From: Aeromonas lusitana
GTDB taxonomy: Bacteria; Pseudomonadota; Gammaproteobacteria; Enterobacterales; Aeromonadaceae
DNA length: 64,000 nt
NCBI RefSeq assembly: GCF_002812985.1
Contig: NZ_PGCP01000016.1
Span: 1-64,000 of the forward strand
Direction: 5' to 3'
How positions within the stretch are numbered: position 1 is the first letter of the stretch; each line of letters begins with the position of its first letter. Shown one piece after another: positions 45,878 through 54,549 of this stretch. The translations under genes were made by a program, and so were the position numbers. A model generated the notes under the pieces. That model was not told the DNA's origin. It was given only the letters and a program-made list of their open reading frames with translations, and searched no databases.

Positions 45878-46885
45878 ATGTTTCATCTAGAAGTCAATCA
45901 GTTGCACAAGTCCTACGGCGAGACCCGGGTGTTCGAGGGGATCGAATTTGGCATCCGCAAGGGGGAGCTGGTGACCCTGCTCGGCCCCTCAGGCTGCGGC
46001 AAGTCCACCCTGCTGCGGGCCCTGGCCGGGCTGACCCAGGTCGACGGCGGCCAGATCCGGGTCGCCGGTGAAGACATTACCTGGCAGGCCCCCCAGCAGC
46101 GCGGCATCGGCATGGTGTTCCAGAGCTATGCCCTGTTCCCGAACATGACGGTGTGGGACAACGTGGCCTTCGGCCTGAAAATGAAACCCCAGCCGGGGCG
46201 GGAGCTGGCCAGCAGCGTGCAGGAGGCCCTCGCACTGGTGGAGCTCGCGGACTTCGCGAAGCGCTATCCGAGCGAGCTCTCCGGCGGTCAGCGCCAGCGG
46301 GTCGCCCTGGCCCGCGCCTTGGTGGTGCGGCCGCGCATCCTCTTGCTGGACGAGCCCTTGTCGGCGCTGGATGCCCGCATCCGCCGCAGCCTGCGCCAGC
46401 AGATCCGCGAAATTCAGCAGCGGCTCGAGCTGACCACACTGTTCGTCACCCACGATCAGGAGGAGGCGCTAACCCTGTCGGATCGGGTGTTCCTGATGGA
46501 CAAGGGGCGGATAGTGCAAAGCGGCAGCCCGGAGCAGATCTACACCCAGCCCGCCAGCGCCTTCGTGGCGGGCTTCATCGGCCACTACAACCTGCTGGCA
46601 CCCGAGCAGGCCAAGTCACTGCTCGGCCCGCGCTTCCACGGCCAGCTGGCCCTGCGCCCCGAAGCCATCAGCCTGCTGCCGGCGGGCAGCGAGTGCCAGG
46701 ATCCCAACCTGCCCGGCATCATTCGCCAGCAACAACTGCTCGGCAACGTCATCCGCTATCGGGTCGAATGCGAGGCGGGACTGCTGACGGTGGACGTACT
46801 CAACCGCTCGGCTCGGGATCTGCTGGCGGTGGGCACCACAGTGACCCTGGCGGTAGCCCGGGATCAGTTCTGTGAGGTAGCATAG
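45878..46885 (+). CDS. ABC transporter ATP-binding protein (PotA/PhnT-like)
   Basis: The 335-residue protein has Walker A GPSGCGKST (36-44), Q-loop GMVFQSYALFPNM near 78-90, signature LSGGQRQRVALARAL near 133, Walker B ILLLDEPLSALD near 153, and H-loop FVTHDQEEAL near 188. A C-terminal TOBE-type domain follows (about 240-335). It energises import by the two permeases. It lies inside the operon. Confidence 0.95.
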   Translation: MFHLEVNQLHKSYGETRVFEGIEFGIRKGELVTLLGPSGCGKSTLLRALAGLTQVDGGQIRVAGEDITWQAPQQRGIGMVFQSYALFPNMTVWDNVAFGLKMKPQPGRELASSVQEALALVELADFAKRYPSELSGGQRQRVALARALVVRPRILLLDEPLSALDARIRRSLRQQIREIQQRLELTTLFVTHDQEEALTLSDRVFLMDKGRIVQSGSPEQIYTQPASAFVAGFIGHYNLLAPEQAKSLLGPRFHGQLALRPEAISLLPAGSECQDPNLPGIIRQQQLLGNVIRYRVECEAGLLTVDVLNRSARDLLAVGTTVTLAVARDQFCEVA

Positions 46886-46936
46886 CCTCATGAATCCCAT
46901 AGTTCTTTTTCACCCAGGCCGCCACAAGGAGCTGAC

Positions 46937-47596
46937 ATGAGACTGGCACTGTTTGATTTGGACGAGACCCTGATCGCCGGGGACTCCGCCAGCCTCTGGC
47001 TGGAACACATGGTGGCCCAGGAGCTGGCGCCCGCCACCATGGTGGCCGAAGAGCAGGCCATGATGTCCCTCTACCATCAGGGCAAGATGGACATGCACCA
47101 GTACATGGCCTTCACCCTGCAGCCCCTGGCGGGCAAGAGCCGAACCTGGCTCGATCAGCAGTGCCAGCACTTCGCCGAGGGGGTGCTGAGGGATCGCCTC
47201 TACCCGGAGGGATTGGCCCGCATCGAGTGGCATAGACAAAGGGGGGACGTGCTGGTGCTGATCTCCGCCTCCGGCGAGCATCTGGTGGCCCCCATGGCCC
47301 GCATGCTGGGGATGGATCACTGTGTCGCCATCCTGCTGGATGAGGAACAAGGCATGCTGACCGGCCAGACCCGGGGCACCTTGAGCTTCAGAGAGGGCAA
47401 GGTGGCGCGCATCAACCAGCTGTTTGCGGGGCACCCAGGAGTCTGGCAGGAGAGCCACGGCTACAGCGACTCCCACAACGATCTGCCGCTGCTGCGGGCG
47501 GTGGCCCATCCCCATGCGGTCAACCCGGCTCCCGGCCTGCGTCAGGTGGCCGAAGAGCTGCACTGGCCAATCCTGCACTGGCAACTCGCCGTCTGA
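46937..47596 (+). CDS. HAD-IB family phosphatase
   Basis: The 219-residue protein is a HAD hydrolase: motif I LALFDLDETLIAGD (catalytic Asp near 8 and 10), cap domain (about 20-85), motif II LVLISASGE near 112, and motif III/IV GYSDSHNDLPLL near 180. It belongs to the SerB/CicA-type IB subclass, which hydrolyses small phosphomonoesters. As the last gene of the transporter operon it could release phosphate from the product of the NPP-like enzyme. A strong terminator follows. Confidence 0.9.
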   Translation: MRLALFDLDETLIAGDSASLWLEHMVAQELAPATMVAEEQAMMSLYHQGKMDMHQYMAFTLQPLAGKSRTWLDQQCQHFAEGVLRDRLYPEGLARIEWHRQRGDVLVLISASGEHLVAPMARMLGMDHCVAILLDEEQGMLTGQTRGTLSFREGKVARINQLFAGHPGVWQESHGYSDSHNDLPLLRAVAHPHAVNPAPGLRQVAEELHWPILHWQLAV

Positions 47597-47600
47597 TGGC

Positions 47601-47629
47601 AGAAGAGACCCGGGGGTCTCTTCTTTTTT
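47601..47629 (+). terminator. Terminator of the transporter/phosphatase operon
   Basis: AGAAGAGACC-CGGG-GGTCTCTTCT forms a 10-bp stem followed by TTTTT. It also lies near the 3' end of the convergent GGDEF gene. Confidence 0.9.
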
Positions 47630-47644
47630 GTCAGGCTGGCCGGG

Positions 47645-49228
47645 CTATTTGGCCTCGACCGGTTCTGGCACGCTGCCGAGGTAGATGCGGTTCTTACCAT
47701 CGCGCTTGGCGCGATACACCTCCGCATCCACTATCTCCAGCAGGGTCCTGGCATCCAGCCCGGGCGTGTTCGCCACCAGGCCGCCGCTGAAGGTCAGCCT
47801 CAGATCCGGCTCGCGCCAGTCCAGGGAGGCCACCCCCATCCTGAACTGCTCGAGCAGCATCAGGCAGAAAGAGGAGTCCGGGTTGACCAACAGGGCCACC
47901 AGCTCCTCGCCGCCGTAGCGGCAGACCCAGCCGTGATCCCCCAGCAGCTGGTTGCCCAGCGCCGACACCCGCTTGAGCACCACGTCCCCCGTGTGGTGGC
48001 CATAGGTGTCGTTGACCCGCTTGAAGTTGTCCAGATCCAGCATGGCCAGGCAGAAGGGTTGCTGCTCCAGCAGCATGTGCTGCAGCCGCTCGTCGAAGAA
48101 GCGCCGGTTGTAGAGGCCGGTCAGCTTGTCCATGTTGGCCAGCTGGCGCACCTCGTGATAATCCTTGCTCACCTCGGCGAGCTCGGCATAGACATGTCTG
48201 AGCTCGCGCATGCCCCCCTGGGGCACGTCATCAGGTGGCAGCCGGCTGGCGCGGATCATGGCGGAGATCTCATCCAGCATGCGCCTGAAGTAACGGACCC
48301 AGAACAGCGCCAGCAGCGCGTAGAGCACGCAGGCCAGCATCACCACCCCCAGCACGTTGAAGGAGGCGCGAGCCACCACGGCCTGGAAGCTGGCCGCCGG
48401 TTGCACGCTGATCAGCACCCAGTTCCAGTGGGGCAGCCGACGATAGGCCACGAACTGCTGGGCGTCGGTATCCAGGAAGACACCTTCATCCTTGCTGAAG
48501 CGAGAGAGCCACTGGGGATGGGACATGGCCTTGAGCAGGCGACCCGGATCCGGGTCGGCGAGCACCTTGCCGGAGCGATTGATGATCATCTGGTAGCCCG
48601 CCTCCGGCTGCTTGTTCAACTGGGCGGAGAAGGGGGCAAGCACCACGTCGATGGCCAGCACCGCCTGCACCTTGCCCGCTTGATCGGTCAGGGCGCGCGC
48701 CAGGGAGATCATCAGCTTGTCATGGAGCTCGCCATAGCCCTGATAGGGTTCAGTCCACACCAGCTTGCCCGCCTGCTGGCTGGCCAGCTGATACCAGGGA
48801 CGCGTTCTGGGATCGTAGTCTGCGGGCACCTCGGGTCTGGGGTAGATGAGGAAATCCCCCCTGGCGGTGCCCACATAGGCGGAGTCGAGATCGGCCATGA
48901 CCCCCTTGTAGAGGGTCCACTCCTGCAGATAGCGCTCCGGGTGTCGCAGCCCGGCGCCGCTGAAATCCTCGACCAGGGCCCGGTCGTAGATCAGGTTGAA
49001 CTGTCGTTCCAGCTCGTCGAGATAGGGTTCGATGAAGGTGTGTTGCAACTGCTGATTGGTGGCGAGCAGGCGCTGCTGCAAGTCGATTTGCAGGCTGCGT
49101 TCCATGTGCAGATAGTAGATACTGCCCAACATCAGCACCGGCAGGAAAAGCAGCACCAGCCCCAGTCGCATCCGAGCAACCAGAGACCAATTTTGCGTGG
49201 TTACAATTCCCTTGTCACGCTTGGCCAA
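47645..49228 (-). CDS. Membrane dCache-GGDEF protein with GGEEL motif
   Basis: The 527-residue protein has transmembrane helices at about 23-43 and 290-312 that flank a periplasmic dCache sensor (about 45-285; RPWYQLASQQAGKLVWTEPYQ). A GGDEF domain follows (about 365-515; DKLTGLYNRRFFDERL, LDLDNFKRVNDTYGH). The active-site motif is GGEEL (439-443) rather than GG[DE]EF, and the RxxD inhibitory site is missing. It may be a weakly active or non-inhibited diguanylate cyclase. The start is a TTG at 49228 with a GGGGG-rich upstream site; the start choice is uncertain. Confidence 0.85.
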   Translation of the reverse strand: MAKRDKGIVTTQNWSLVARMRLGLVLLFLPVLMLGSIYYLHMERSLQIDLQQRLLATNQQLQHTFIEPYLDELERQFNLIYDRALVEDFSGAGLRHPERYLQEWTLYKGVMADLDSAYVGTARGDFLIYPRPEVPADYDPRTRPWYQLASQQAGKLVWTEPYQGYGELHDKLMISLARALTDQAGKVQAVLAIDVVLAPFSAQLNKQPEAGYQMIINRSGKVLADPDPGRLLKAMSHPQWLSRFSKDEGVFLDTDAQQFVAYRRLPHWNWVLISVQPAASFQAVVARASFNVLGVVMLACVLYALLALFWVRYFRRMLDEISAMIRASRLPPDDVPQGGMRELRHVYAELAEVSKDYHEVRQLANMDKLTGLYNRRFFDERLQHMLLEQQPFCLAMLDLDNFKRVNDTYGHHTGDVVLKRVSALGNQLLGDHGWVCRYGGEELVALLVNPDSSFCLMLLEQFRMGVASLDWREPDLRLTFSGGLVANTPGLDARTLLEIVDAEVYRAKRDGKNRIYLGSVPEPVEAK

Positions 49229-49337
49229 TCCAGGCCCCCAGCTACCGTCCGATGTGATCTAATGTCAGAATATCAGCCCGGCCAGATGGCACCAAGAGGA
49301 AGCTTGCGATGAGCTCAATGGGAAGGAACAGGCTCAG

Positions 49338-49778
49338 ATGTTGAACCCGGATCTGCTGATGGCGCTCCATTATTGCGCCGTGATCACCCTGACCGGGGCC
49401 GTCACATCCGAGTATTTCCTGTTCCGGCGGGGCATGTCCATCGAGCAGGTGCGCAAGCTGCTGATCGCCGACAGCCTGGTGGCCCTGGCCCTGCTGCTCA
49501 TCTTCATCACCGGCGTGCTGCAACTGCTGGCCCACCCCCTCGAGCCCAGGGTGGTGCTCGCCAATCCCGGCTATCGCATCAAGCTGCTGCTGTTCTTCGC
49601 CATGGCCATCAGCTTTGGCTACCCCAGCCGGCTGTTCCACCACTGGCGCCGCTCCCTGCGCCAGGGGCGCGCCCCCATGGTCTCCATCCAGCAGCAGTTC
49701 TGGGTGGTCTGGATCCTGCGCGGCAACCTGCTGCTGCTCGCCCTCATTCCCCTGCTGGCCAAGCTCGCCAACGACTGA
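49338..49778 (+). CDS. DUF2214-like four-helix membrane protein
   Basis: The 146-residue protein has four transmembrane helices. It contains an early conserved His (LMALHYCAVITLTGAVTSEYFLF) and segments typical of DUF2214 (VLQLLAHPLEPRVVLANPGYRIKLLLF). No function is known for this family. It stands alone between the GGDEF and DMT genes. Confidence 0.75.
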   Translation: MLNPDLLMALHYCAVITLTGAVTSEYFLFRRGMSIEQVRKLLIADSLVALALLLIFITGVLQLLAHPLEPRVVLANPGYRIKLLLFFAMAISFGYPSRLFHHWRRSLRQGRAPMVSIQQQFWVVWILRGNLLLLALIPLLAKLAND

Positions 49779-50000
49779 CTGATCACCCCCGCCCGCCATG
49801 CGGGGGAGGCCGGATCTGCCCCCTATCCTTCGGCTCCCGCACCAGCCACTCCACCCGCCAGGCTGACCAGTGACGAACATCCGGCCCCTGCACCCGTTCG
49901 ACATCGCAAAAGGCGGGCGACAAAGCCCCCCGCACACGGGTATCGTGGTGACAGGAGCCGAGGAGTGCTCCCGTGATTGCTGCTTCAGGGATGAATTCGT
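49779..50000. other. Spacer before the DMT exporter gene
   Basis: CCCCCGC-CCGCCAT-GCGGGGG (49786-49806) is a hairpin without a T-run that may end the DUF2214 transcript. No other element is recognised; the DMT promoter should lie in the right half. Confidence 0.4.
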
Positions 50001-50915
50001 ATGCGTTCGAACATGATGTTATTGATGGCCGCCGCCATCTGGGGACTGGGCTTCGTCGCCCAGCGCCTGGGGATGGACCACATGGGGCCCTTCACCTTCA
50101 ACGGCCTGCGCTTCCTGCTCGGTGCCCTCTCCCTGCTGCCCCTGTTGTGGTGGCTCAAGTCGCGCCAGCCCAGCGCGCCATCCGAGCCGCCCTCCGGCGA
50201 GCGCAGGCTGCTGCTCATCGGCGGCTTGCTCGCCGGCACAGTGCTGTTCAGCGCCGCCTCCCTGCAACAGGTGGGGCTGCTCTACACCACGGCCGCCAAG
50301 GCGGGCTTCATCACCGGCCTCTACATCATCCTGGTGCCGGTCATCGGCCTCTTGCTGCGCCACAAGACGGGGGTCAACACCTGGGTCGGCGCCCTCATCG
50401 CCATGGCGGGGCTCTACTACCTCAGCGTGACCGACGACTTCACCATAGGCTACGGGGATCTGCTGCAGGTGATAGGCGCCCTGTTCTGGGCCATCCACCT
50501 GCTGGTGCTGGATCACTACTCCAACCGGGTCGCCCCCATTCGCCTCGCCGGCGTCCAGTTCCTGGTGTGCGGCCTGCTGAGCCTCGCCACCGCCTTCGTC
50601 ATCGAGACCCCGACCCTGGGCGCCGCCGTGGCGGGCTGGCAGGCCCTGCTCTACGCCGGCCTGGTGTCGGTCGGCATCGGCTACACCCTGCAGGTGGTGG
50701 GCCAGCGCGGCGCCCATCCGGCCCACGCCGCCATCATCCTCAGCCTGGAGACGGTGTTTGCCGCCATCGGTGGCGTGCTGCTGCTCGGCGAATCCCTGGA
50801 TGAGCGCGCCATCGTCGGCTGCAGCCTGATGCTGGCAGGGATGCTGATCTCGCAAATTCGTCTGAGATGGTGGTGGAAGTCCCGCCGGGACAAGGTACCA
50901 AGCCAATCTCGATGA
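50001..50915 (+). CDS. DMT/EamA family transporter
   Basis: The 304-residue protein has ten transmembrane helices in two EamA repeats (about 1-140 and 150-285; MMLLMAAAIWGLGFVAQRLGM, AIILSLETVFAAIGGVLLLGESL). Family members export small metabolites or amino acids. The last 39 codons (from 50799) are followed directly by a diverged second copy. The junction seems to have replaced the original stop, which adds Arg before TGA. A start with AGGG ten bases upstream is used. Confidence 0.88.
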   Translation: MRSNMMLLMAAAIWGLGFVAQRLGMDHMGPFTFNGLRFLLGALSLLPLLWWLKSRQPSAPSEPPSGERRLLLIGGLLAGTVLFSAASLQQVGLLYTTAAKAGFITGLYIILVPVIGLLLRHKTGVNTWVGALIAMAGLYYLSVTDDFTIGYGDLLQVIGALFWAIHLLVLDHYSNRVAPIRLAGVQFLVCGLLSLATAFVIETPTLGAAVAGWQALLYAGLVSVGIGYTLQVVGQRGAHPAHAAIILSLETVFAAIGGVLLLGESLDERAIVGCSLMLAGMLISQIRLRWWWKSRRDKVPSQSR

Positions 50916-51028
50916 GCGTGTCATTATCGGTCGGCTGCCCCCTGATGCTGGCAGGCATGCTGATCTCTCAAATTCGCCTGCGATGGTGGTGGAAGTCCCG
51001 CCGGGACAAGGTGCCAAGCCAGTCGTGA
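50799..51028 (+). repeat. Tandem repeat, about 112-118 bp x 2
   Basis: Copy 1 is 50799-50910 and copy 2 is 50911-51028. Identity is roughly 85% by eye, with coding-type differences. Copy 1 is the live 3' end of the DMT gene. Confidence 0.85.
50911..51028 (+). pseudogene. Diverged duplicate of the DMT gene 3' end
   Basis: This 118-bp segment repeats 50799-50910. GATGAGCG opens both copies. In the copied codons the final stretch (CTGATGCTGGCAGG through AAGCCA) differs only at synonymous third positions plus one synonymous AGA/CGA. A net 4-bp indel (TGCAGC against CGGCTGCCCC) shifts the frame, so it is a dead fragment. By chance the tail stays readable as a 38-codon ORF that starts at ATG 50912, overlapping the DMT stop. 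Confidence 0.82.
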
Positions 51029-51152
51029 CTGCCCCATGGGCCACGTTCTGATGTGAGCGTGGCATGATCAACGGCCAGCACCGAACGCCCTTGATAGACC
51101 ACCCGCCGAGATCTCTTGCGGATGTGAAAAACCCGCCACGAGCCCAGATGCA

Positions 51153-51178
51153 AAGAGGAGCCATCACTGGCTCCTCTT
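51153..51178. terminator. Terminator between DMT region and AraC-GyrI gene
   Basis: AAGAGGAGCCA-TCAC-TGGCTCCTCTT is a perfect 11-bp stem between convergent units. The following TGGTCTT gives a weak T-tract. Confidence 0.78.
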
Positions 51179-51232
51179 GGTCTTATCTCGCATATCCACT
51201 GCTTTTTAGTCTGGAAGCAGTCGCTCTGGCTA

Positions 51233-52108
51233 TCAAGCCTTGACGCTGGAGCAGAAGCTCACATCGTCGCGCAGCGGATCATTGCTGGAGCTGTGATAGA
51301 GCTCGAAGCAGGGGCCGTCGCCGAAGGCCAGCCCGGCCGCCACGATTTCGCCGACATGCTCCTGCCACAGGGGCCCGTACTGGCTTCGGTCCGTGATCAC
51401 ATAGCGGGACTGGGCATAGCGGCCGGTAGGGATGAGCTGGGATTCCACCTCCCCCGAGACCGCCGTGCCCGCAGGTACCGTCACCCCGATATCGGTGCGG
51501 CACTGGGCCGGCGCCGTCACCTCAGGGTTGTCGTGGTAGATGAAGATCCACTCCCCCTCCGCCAGCCCCCGCGCCGCCGCCCACTGATAGAGCCGCTGGC
51601 AGACGGGATCATAGCCCTCCCCATAGGGGCCGGTGACGCGAATATAGGCCAGGGTACGGCCACTCATCTGTTCGGTTTTCATCCTGAAACTCCTCTCGTT
51701 TGACACCCCCTCATCATGCCCCTCGTTCGAAGAGAAGGCGTGTCCATCCTTGCTCTCCTGGTGTCCAGCCTTGCTGTTTGGCAGCCGTTCCGGGTGACGG
51801 CGCACCTCCCCCGGGGTCATGGCAAACTGCTTGCGAAACGCCTTGGCAAAGGCCTGGGAGCTGGCAAAACCGGCCGCTAGCGCCACGCTGGTGACCGGCG
51901 CCTTGCCGTAACGCAGCGCCGCGCAGGCCCGCTCCAGCCGCAGCCTGCGCTGCATCTCACCGGGGGCTTCGCCGGTCACCGCGGTGAACACCCGGTGGAA
52001 GTGGTAGCAGGAGAGGCAGGCCAGGGCCGCCACCTCGTTCAGGCTCAGCTCGGGATCCAGCTCCAGGGCCCGGATGGCGGGCCGCAGGCGGGCACGGTAG
52101 TCGATCAT
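51233..52108 (-). CDS. AraC-family regulator with GyrI-like effector domain
   Basis: In this 291-residue protein the AraC helix-turn-helix is at the N-terminus (about 1-105; LNEVAALACLSCYHFHRVFTAVTGEAPGEMQRRLRLERA and AGFASSQAFAKAFRKQF in sequence order), as in Rob. A linker follows, then a GyrI/SbmC-like domain (about 140-290; RTLAYIRVTGPYGEGYDP, WIFIYHDNPEVTAPAQCRTDIGVTVP). Rob-type proteins bind hydrophobic compounds through this domain and activate efflux and stress genes. It is close to a GNAT gene on the same strand, downstream of that gene. Confidence 0.92.
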   Translation of the reverse strand: MIDYRARLRPAIRALELDPELSLNEVAALACLSCYHFHRVFTAVTGEAPGEMQRRLRLERACAALRYGKAPVTSVALAAGFASSQAFAKAFRKQFAMTPGEVRRHPERLPNSKAGHQESKDGHAFSSNEGHDEGVSNERSFRMKTEQMSGRTLAYIRVTGPYGEGYDPVCQRLYQWAAARGLAEGEWIFIYHDNPEVTAPAQCRTDIGVTVPAGTAVSGEVESQLIPTGRYAQSRYVITDRSQYGPLWQEHVGEIVAAGLAFGDGPCFELYHSSSNDPLRDDVSFCSSVKA

Positions 52109-52148
52109 GGCAGGCTCACTCTTATGGCAATCTCGCTCTCACTGACGC

Positions 52149-52640
52149 TCACGGCAGGCGGACCCGCCCCATATGCAGGGCATCGACGAAGCGCCCCTCG
52201 CGAAACGCGTAGGCGGGGGAGCATCCCTCCTCCACGAAGCCATGCTTGCGATAGAGCGCGATGGCGGGGGCGTTGTCGCTGTAGACCGTCAGCTCGAGCC
52301 GCTGCAGGTTGAGCCAGTTGTCCGCCAGATCCACCGCCGCCCCCAGCAGGGCCGAGCCCACGCCGCGGCCGGCCCAGTCGTCGCGTACTCCCATGCCAAA
52401 AGAGCCCACATGGCGGCGCCGCGGGTTGGCCTCCAGCCAGAGTCTGAGATCCCCCACCAGCAGCTCGTCCACTATGGCCACCAGGCCGTAGCCGCCGCCC
52501 TCCGCCAACCGCTGCTGCCACATGGCCAGGGTCGGATAGGGCATCTGCAGGGTGCCCGCCTGGGCTCTGGGCATGGCATAGAGATCCCGCAGCCCCTGGG
52601 CATCGCCGGCCTCCGTCTGACGGATCCTGATTTCAACCAT
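52149..52640 (-). CDS. GNAT family N-acetyltransferase (YhhY-like)
   Basis: The 163-residue protein has the GNAT acetyl-CoA motif RDDWAGRGVGSALLGAAVDLAD (about 86-107) and NAPAIALYRKHGF near 124, plus an N-terminal RQTEAGDAQGLRDLY. It resembles E. coli YhhY, an amino-acid N-acetyltransferase. AGAGAGG precedes ATG 52640; longer upstream frames are not supported. It lies 40 bp before the AraC-GyrI gene on the same strand, so they may be co-transcribed. It is divergent from katA. Confidence 0.85.
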   Translation of the reverse strand: MVEIRIRQTEAGDAQGLRDLYAMPRAQAGTLQMPYPTLAMWQQRLAEGGGYGLVAIVDELLVGDLRLWLEANPRRRHVGSFGMGVRDDWAGRGVGSALLGAAVDLADNWLNLQRLELTVYSDNAPAIALYRKHGFVEEGCSPAYAFREGRFVDALHMGRVRLP

Positions 52641-52800
52641 TTCCTCTCTTCCCCTGTGCGTGAACCTTCGTCCAACATAGCGCCCTTTGCATCCATCGCC
52701 AACTCCATTAGGGCCATCTATCAAACACTTAGGCATGACCGATTGGCCCCGCTCGCGCCCCTTGCCGTATCGTGCCTCCATCATCACAAGGAGATGCCCC

Positions 52801-54246
52801 ATGACCGACAAGACCCTGCACAGCGCCAATGGCGCCCCCGTCGTCGACAACAACAACAGCCTGACCGCCGGCCCCCGTGGCCCGGTACTGATGCAAGACA
52901 TCTGGTTGATGGAAAAACTCGCCCACTTCGACCGCGAGCGCATCCCGGAGCGGGTGGTGCACGCCAAGGGCTCGGGCGCCTACGGCACCTTCACCGTGAC
53001 CCACGACATCAGCCTGTTCAGCAAGGCGGACTTGTTCAACGCCGTCGGCAAGCAGACTCCTGTGTTCCTGCGCTTCTCCACCGTCGCCGGTGAGAAGGGG
53101 GCCGCCGATGCGGAGCGCGACGTGCGCGGCTTCGCCCTTAAGTTCTACACGGAGCAGGGCAACTGGGATCTGGTGGGCAACAACACCCCCGTCTTCTTCA
53201 TCCGCGATCCGCTCAAGTTCCCGGACTTCATCCACACCCAGAAGCGGGATCCCCGCACCAACCTGCGCAGCGCCACCGCCGCCTGGGACTTCTGGTCCCG
53301 CCACCCGGAATCCCTGCACCAGATCACCACCCTGTTCAGCGACCGCGGCATCCCGAAAAGCCTGCGGGAGATGAACGGCTACGGCAGCCACACCTTCAGC
53401 TTCATCAACGCCGCCAACGAGCGCTTCTGGGTCAAGTTCCACTTCAAGACCGAGCAGGGCCACAGCTTCTACACAGATGAAGAGGCCGCCGCCGCCGTCG
53501 GTCAGGACAGGGAAACCAGCCAGGCCGATCTGTTCAACGCCATCGAGCGGGGCGACTTCCCGCGCTGGAAGGTCCATGTGCAGATCATGCCGGAGGCCGA
53601 GGCCCATACCTATGAGATCCACCCCTTCGATCTCACCAAGGTGTGGCCCCACAAGGATTACCCGCTGATCCCGCTGGGAGTGCTGGAGCTCAACAAGAAC
53701 CCGGACAACTACTTCGCCCATGTGGAGCAGGCCGCCTTCACCCCGGCCAACGTGGTGCCCGGCATCGGCTTCTCGCCGGATCGCATGCTGCAGGGACGGC
53801 TCTTCTCCTACGGTGACACCCAGCGCTATCGCCTCGGGGTCAACCACGGTCTGCTGCCGGTCAACGCCCCCCGCTGCCCGTTCAGCGGCGCCCACCGCGA
53901 CGGCGCCATGCGAGGGGACAGCAATGGCGGCGCCAGCCCGAACTACCAGCCGAACCGCTTCGGCACCCAGACCCCGAGCGAGCAGCACGAACCGGCCCTG
54001 AGCCTGGAAGGGGCCGCCCTGCACTACAACTTCCGCGACTATGATGACGACTACTACAGCCAGCCTGGCAACCTGTTCCGCATCATGGACGAGGGGCAGC
54101 GCTCGCGCCTCGCCGCCAACCTGGCGCGATCCCTGGTCAACGTGGAGGACGACGCCATCGTCCAGACCCAGCTCAGGCACTTCGAGCAGGCAGATCCGGA
54201 ATACGCCAAACGGGTCGAGCTGGCACTGGCCGCCCTGCAGCGCTAA
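52801..54246 (+). CDS. katA: Monofunctional heme catalase (clade 3)
   Basis: The 481-residue protein has the catalytic His54 ([14 protein letters not shown]), distal Asn in [10 protein letters not shown] near 127, and the proximal heme Tyr in [14 protein letters not shown] near 340. The small-subunit length and the C-terminal end without a flavodoxin-like domain place it in clade 3. It breaks hydrogen peroxide into water and oxygen. No signal peptide is present. ACAAGGAGATG lies before ATG 52801. The promoter region (52670-52790) may hold OxyR sites; no clear match was found. Two terminators follow. Confidence 0.96.
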   Translation: MTDKTLHSANGAPVVDNNNSLTAGPRGPVLMQDIWLMEKLAHFDRERIPERVVHAKGSGAYGTFTVTHDISLFSKADLFNAVGKQTPVFLRFSTVAGEKGAADAERDVRGFALKFYTEQGNWDLVGNNTPVFFIRDPLKFPDFIHTQKRDPRTNLRSATAAWDFWSRHPESLHQITTLFSDRGIPKSLREMNGYGSHTFSFINAANERFWVKFHFKTEQGHSFYTDEEAAAAVGQDRETSQADLFNAIERGDFPRWKVHVQIMPEAEAHTYEIHPFDLTKVWPHKDYPLIPLGVLELNKNPDNYFAHVEQAAFTPANVVPGIGFSPDRMLQGRLFSYGDTQRYRLGVNHGLLPVNAPRCPFSGAHRDGAMRGDSNGGASPNYQPNRFGTQTPSEQHEPALSLEGAALHYNFRDYDDDYYSQPGNLFRIMDEGQRSRLAANLARSLVNVEDDAIVQTQLRHFEQADPEYAKRVELALAALQR

Positions 54247-54262
54247 CCATCTGACGACCAAT

Positions 54263-54292
54263 AAAAAAGGAGGCCAATCGGCCTCCTTTTTT
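54263..54292 (+). terminator. katA terminator
   Basis: AAAAAAGGAGGCC-AATC-GGCCTCCTTTTTT is a 13-bp palindromic stem with A and T tracts, 17 bp past the katA stop. Confidence 0.93.
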
Positions 54293-54309
54293 CGCTCTAA
54301 ACCACATAT

Positions 54310-54337
54310 AAAAACGGAGCCCTGAGGCTCCGTTTTT
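54310..54337. terminator. Second terminator, for the 35-aa gene and katA read-through
   Basis: AAAAACGGAGCC-CTGA-GGCTCCGTTTTT is a 12-bp stem 18 bp after the previous one and 20 bp past the stop of the minus-strand 35-aa gene. The two back-to-back hairpins probably serve opposite strands. Confidence 0.9.
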
Positions 54338-54356
54338 CAATTCTATCAATTCAGTA

Positions 54357-54464
54357 TCAATCCCGAACGGAACGCGCTTCGCGCTCTGCCCGTTCCCGTA
54401 CCAACAGGCGTTTGTACCACCAGCTACTGCGACGACGTTGCATATTGGAAGAGCGACGAGCCAT
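54357..54464 (-). CDS. Very small Arg-rich protein (35 aa)
   Basis: A 35-residue ORF runs MARRSSNMQRRRSSWWYKRL and ends ERAEREARSVRD. Thirteen of 35 residues are Arg or Lys. Its own terminator lies 20 bp downstream, and a CATAAT -10-like hexamer with a GC-rich discriminator lies at 54500-54505 on the minus strand. The ribosome site is weak. Basic N-terminus, Trp-Trp-Tyr and an acidic/basic helix suggest RNA or ribosome association, but this is a guess. No known family is recognised. Confidence 0.5.
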   Translation of the reverse strand: MARRSSNMQRRRSSWWYKRLLVRERAEREARSVRD

Positions 54465-54549
54465 TTGCTTAGATCCCAGCCGAGAGAAGAAAGTGCCGCA
54501 TTATGCGATAGAGATCACTCTCATGTCTGTAGCTGGATCAAGAAAAGGC

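Noticed and set aside
52670..52790. Possible OxyR sites before katA
   Set aside because: Only fragmentary ATAG/CTAT elements with wrong spacing were seen, so no regulator was assigned.
52729..54261. 510-codon minus-strand ORF opposite katA
   Set aside because: katA is unmistakable on the plus strand; the antisense frame is open only because of GC bias.
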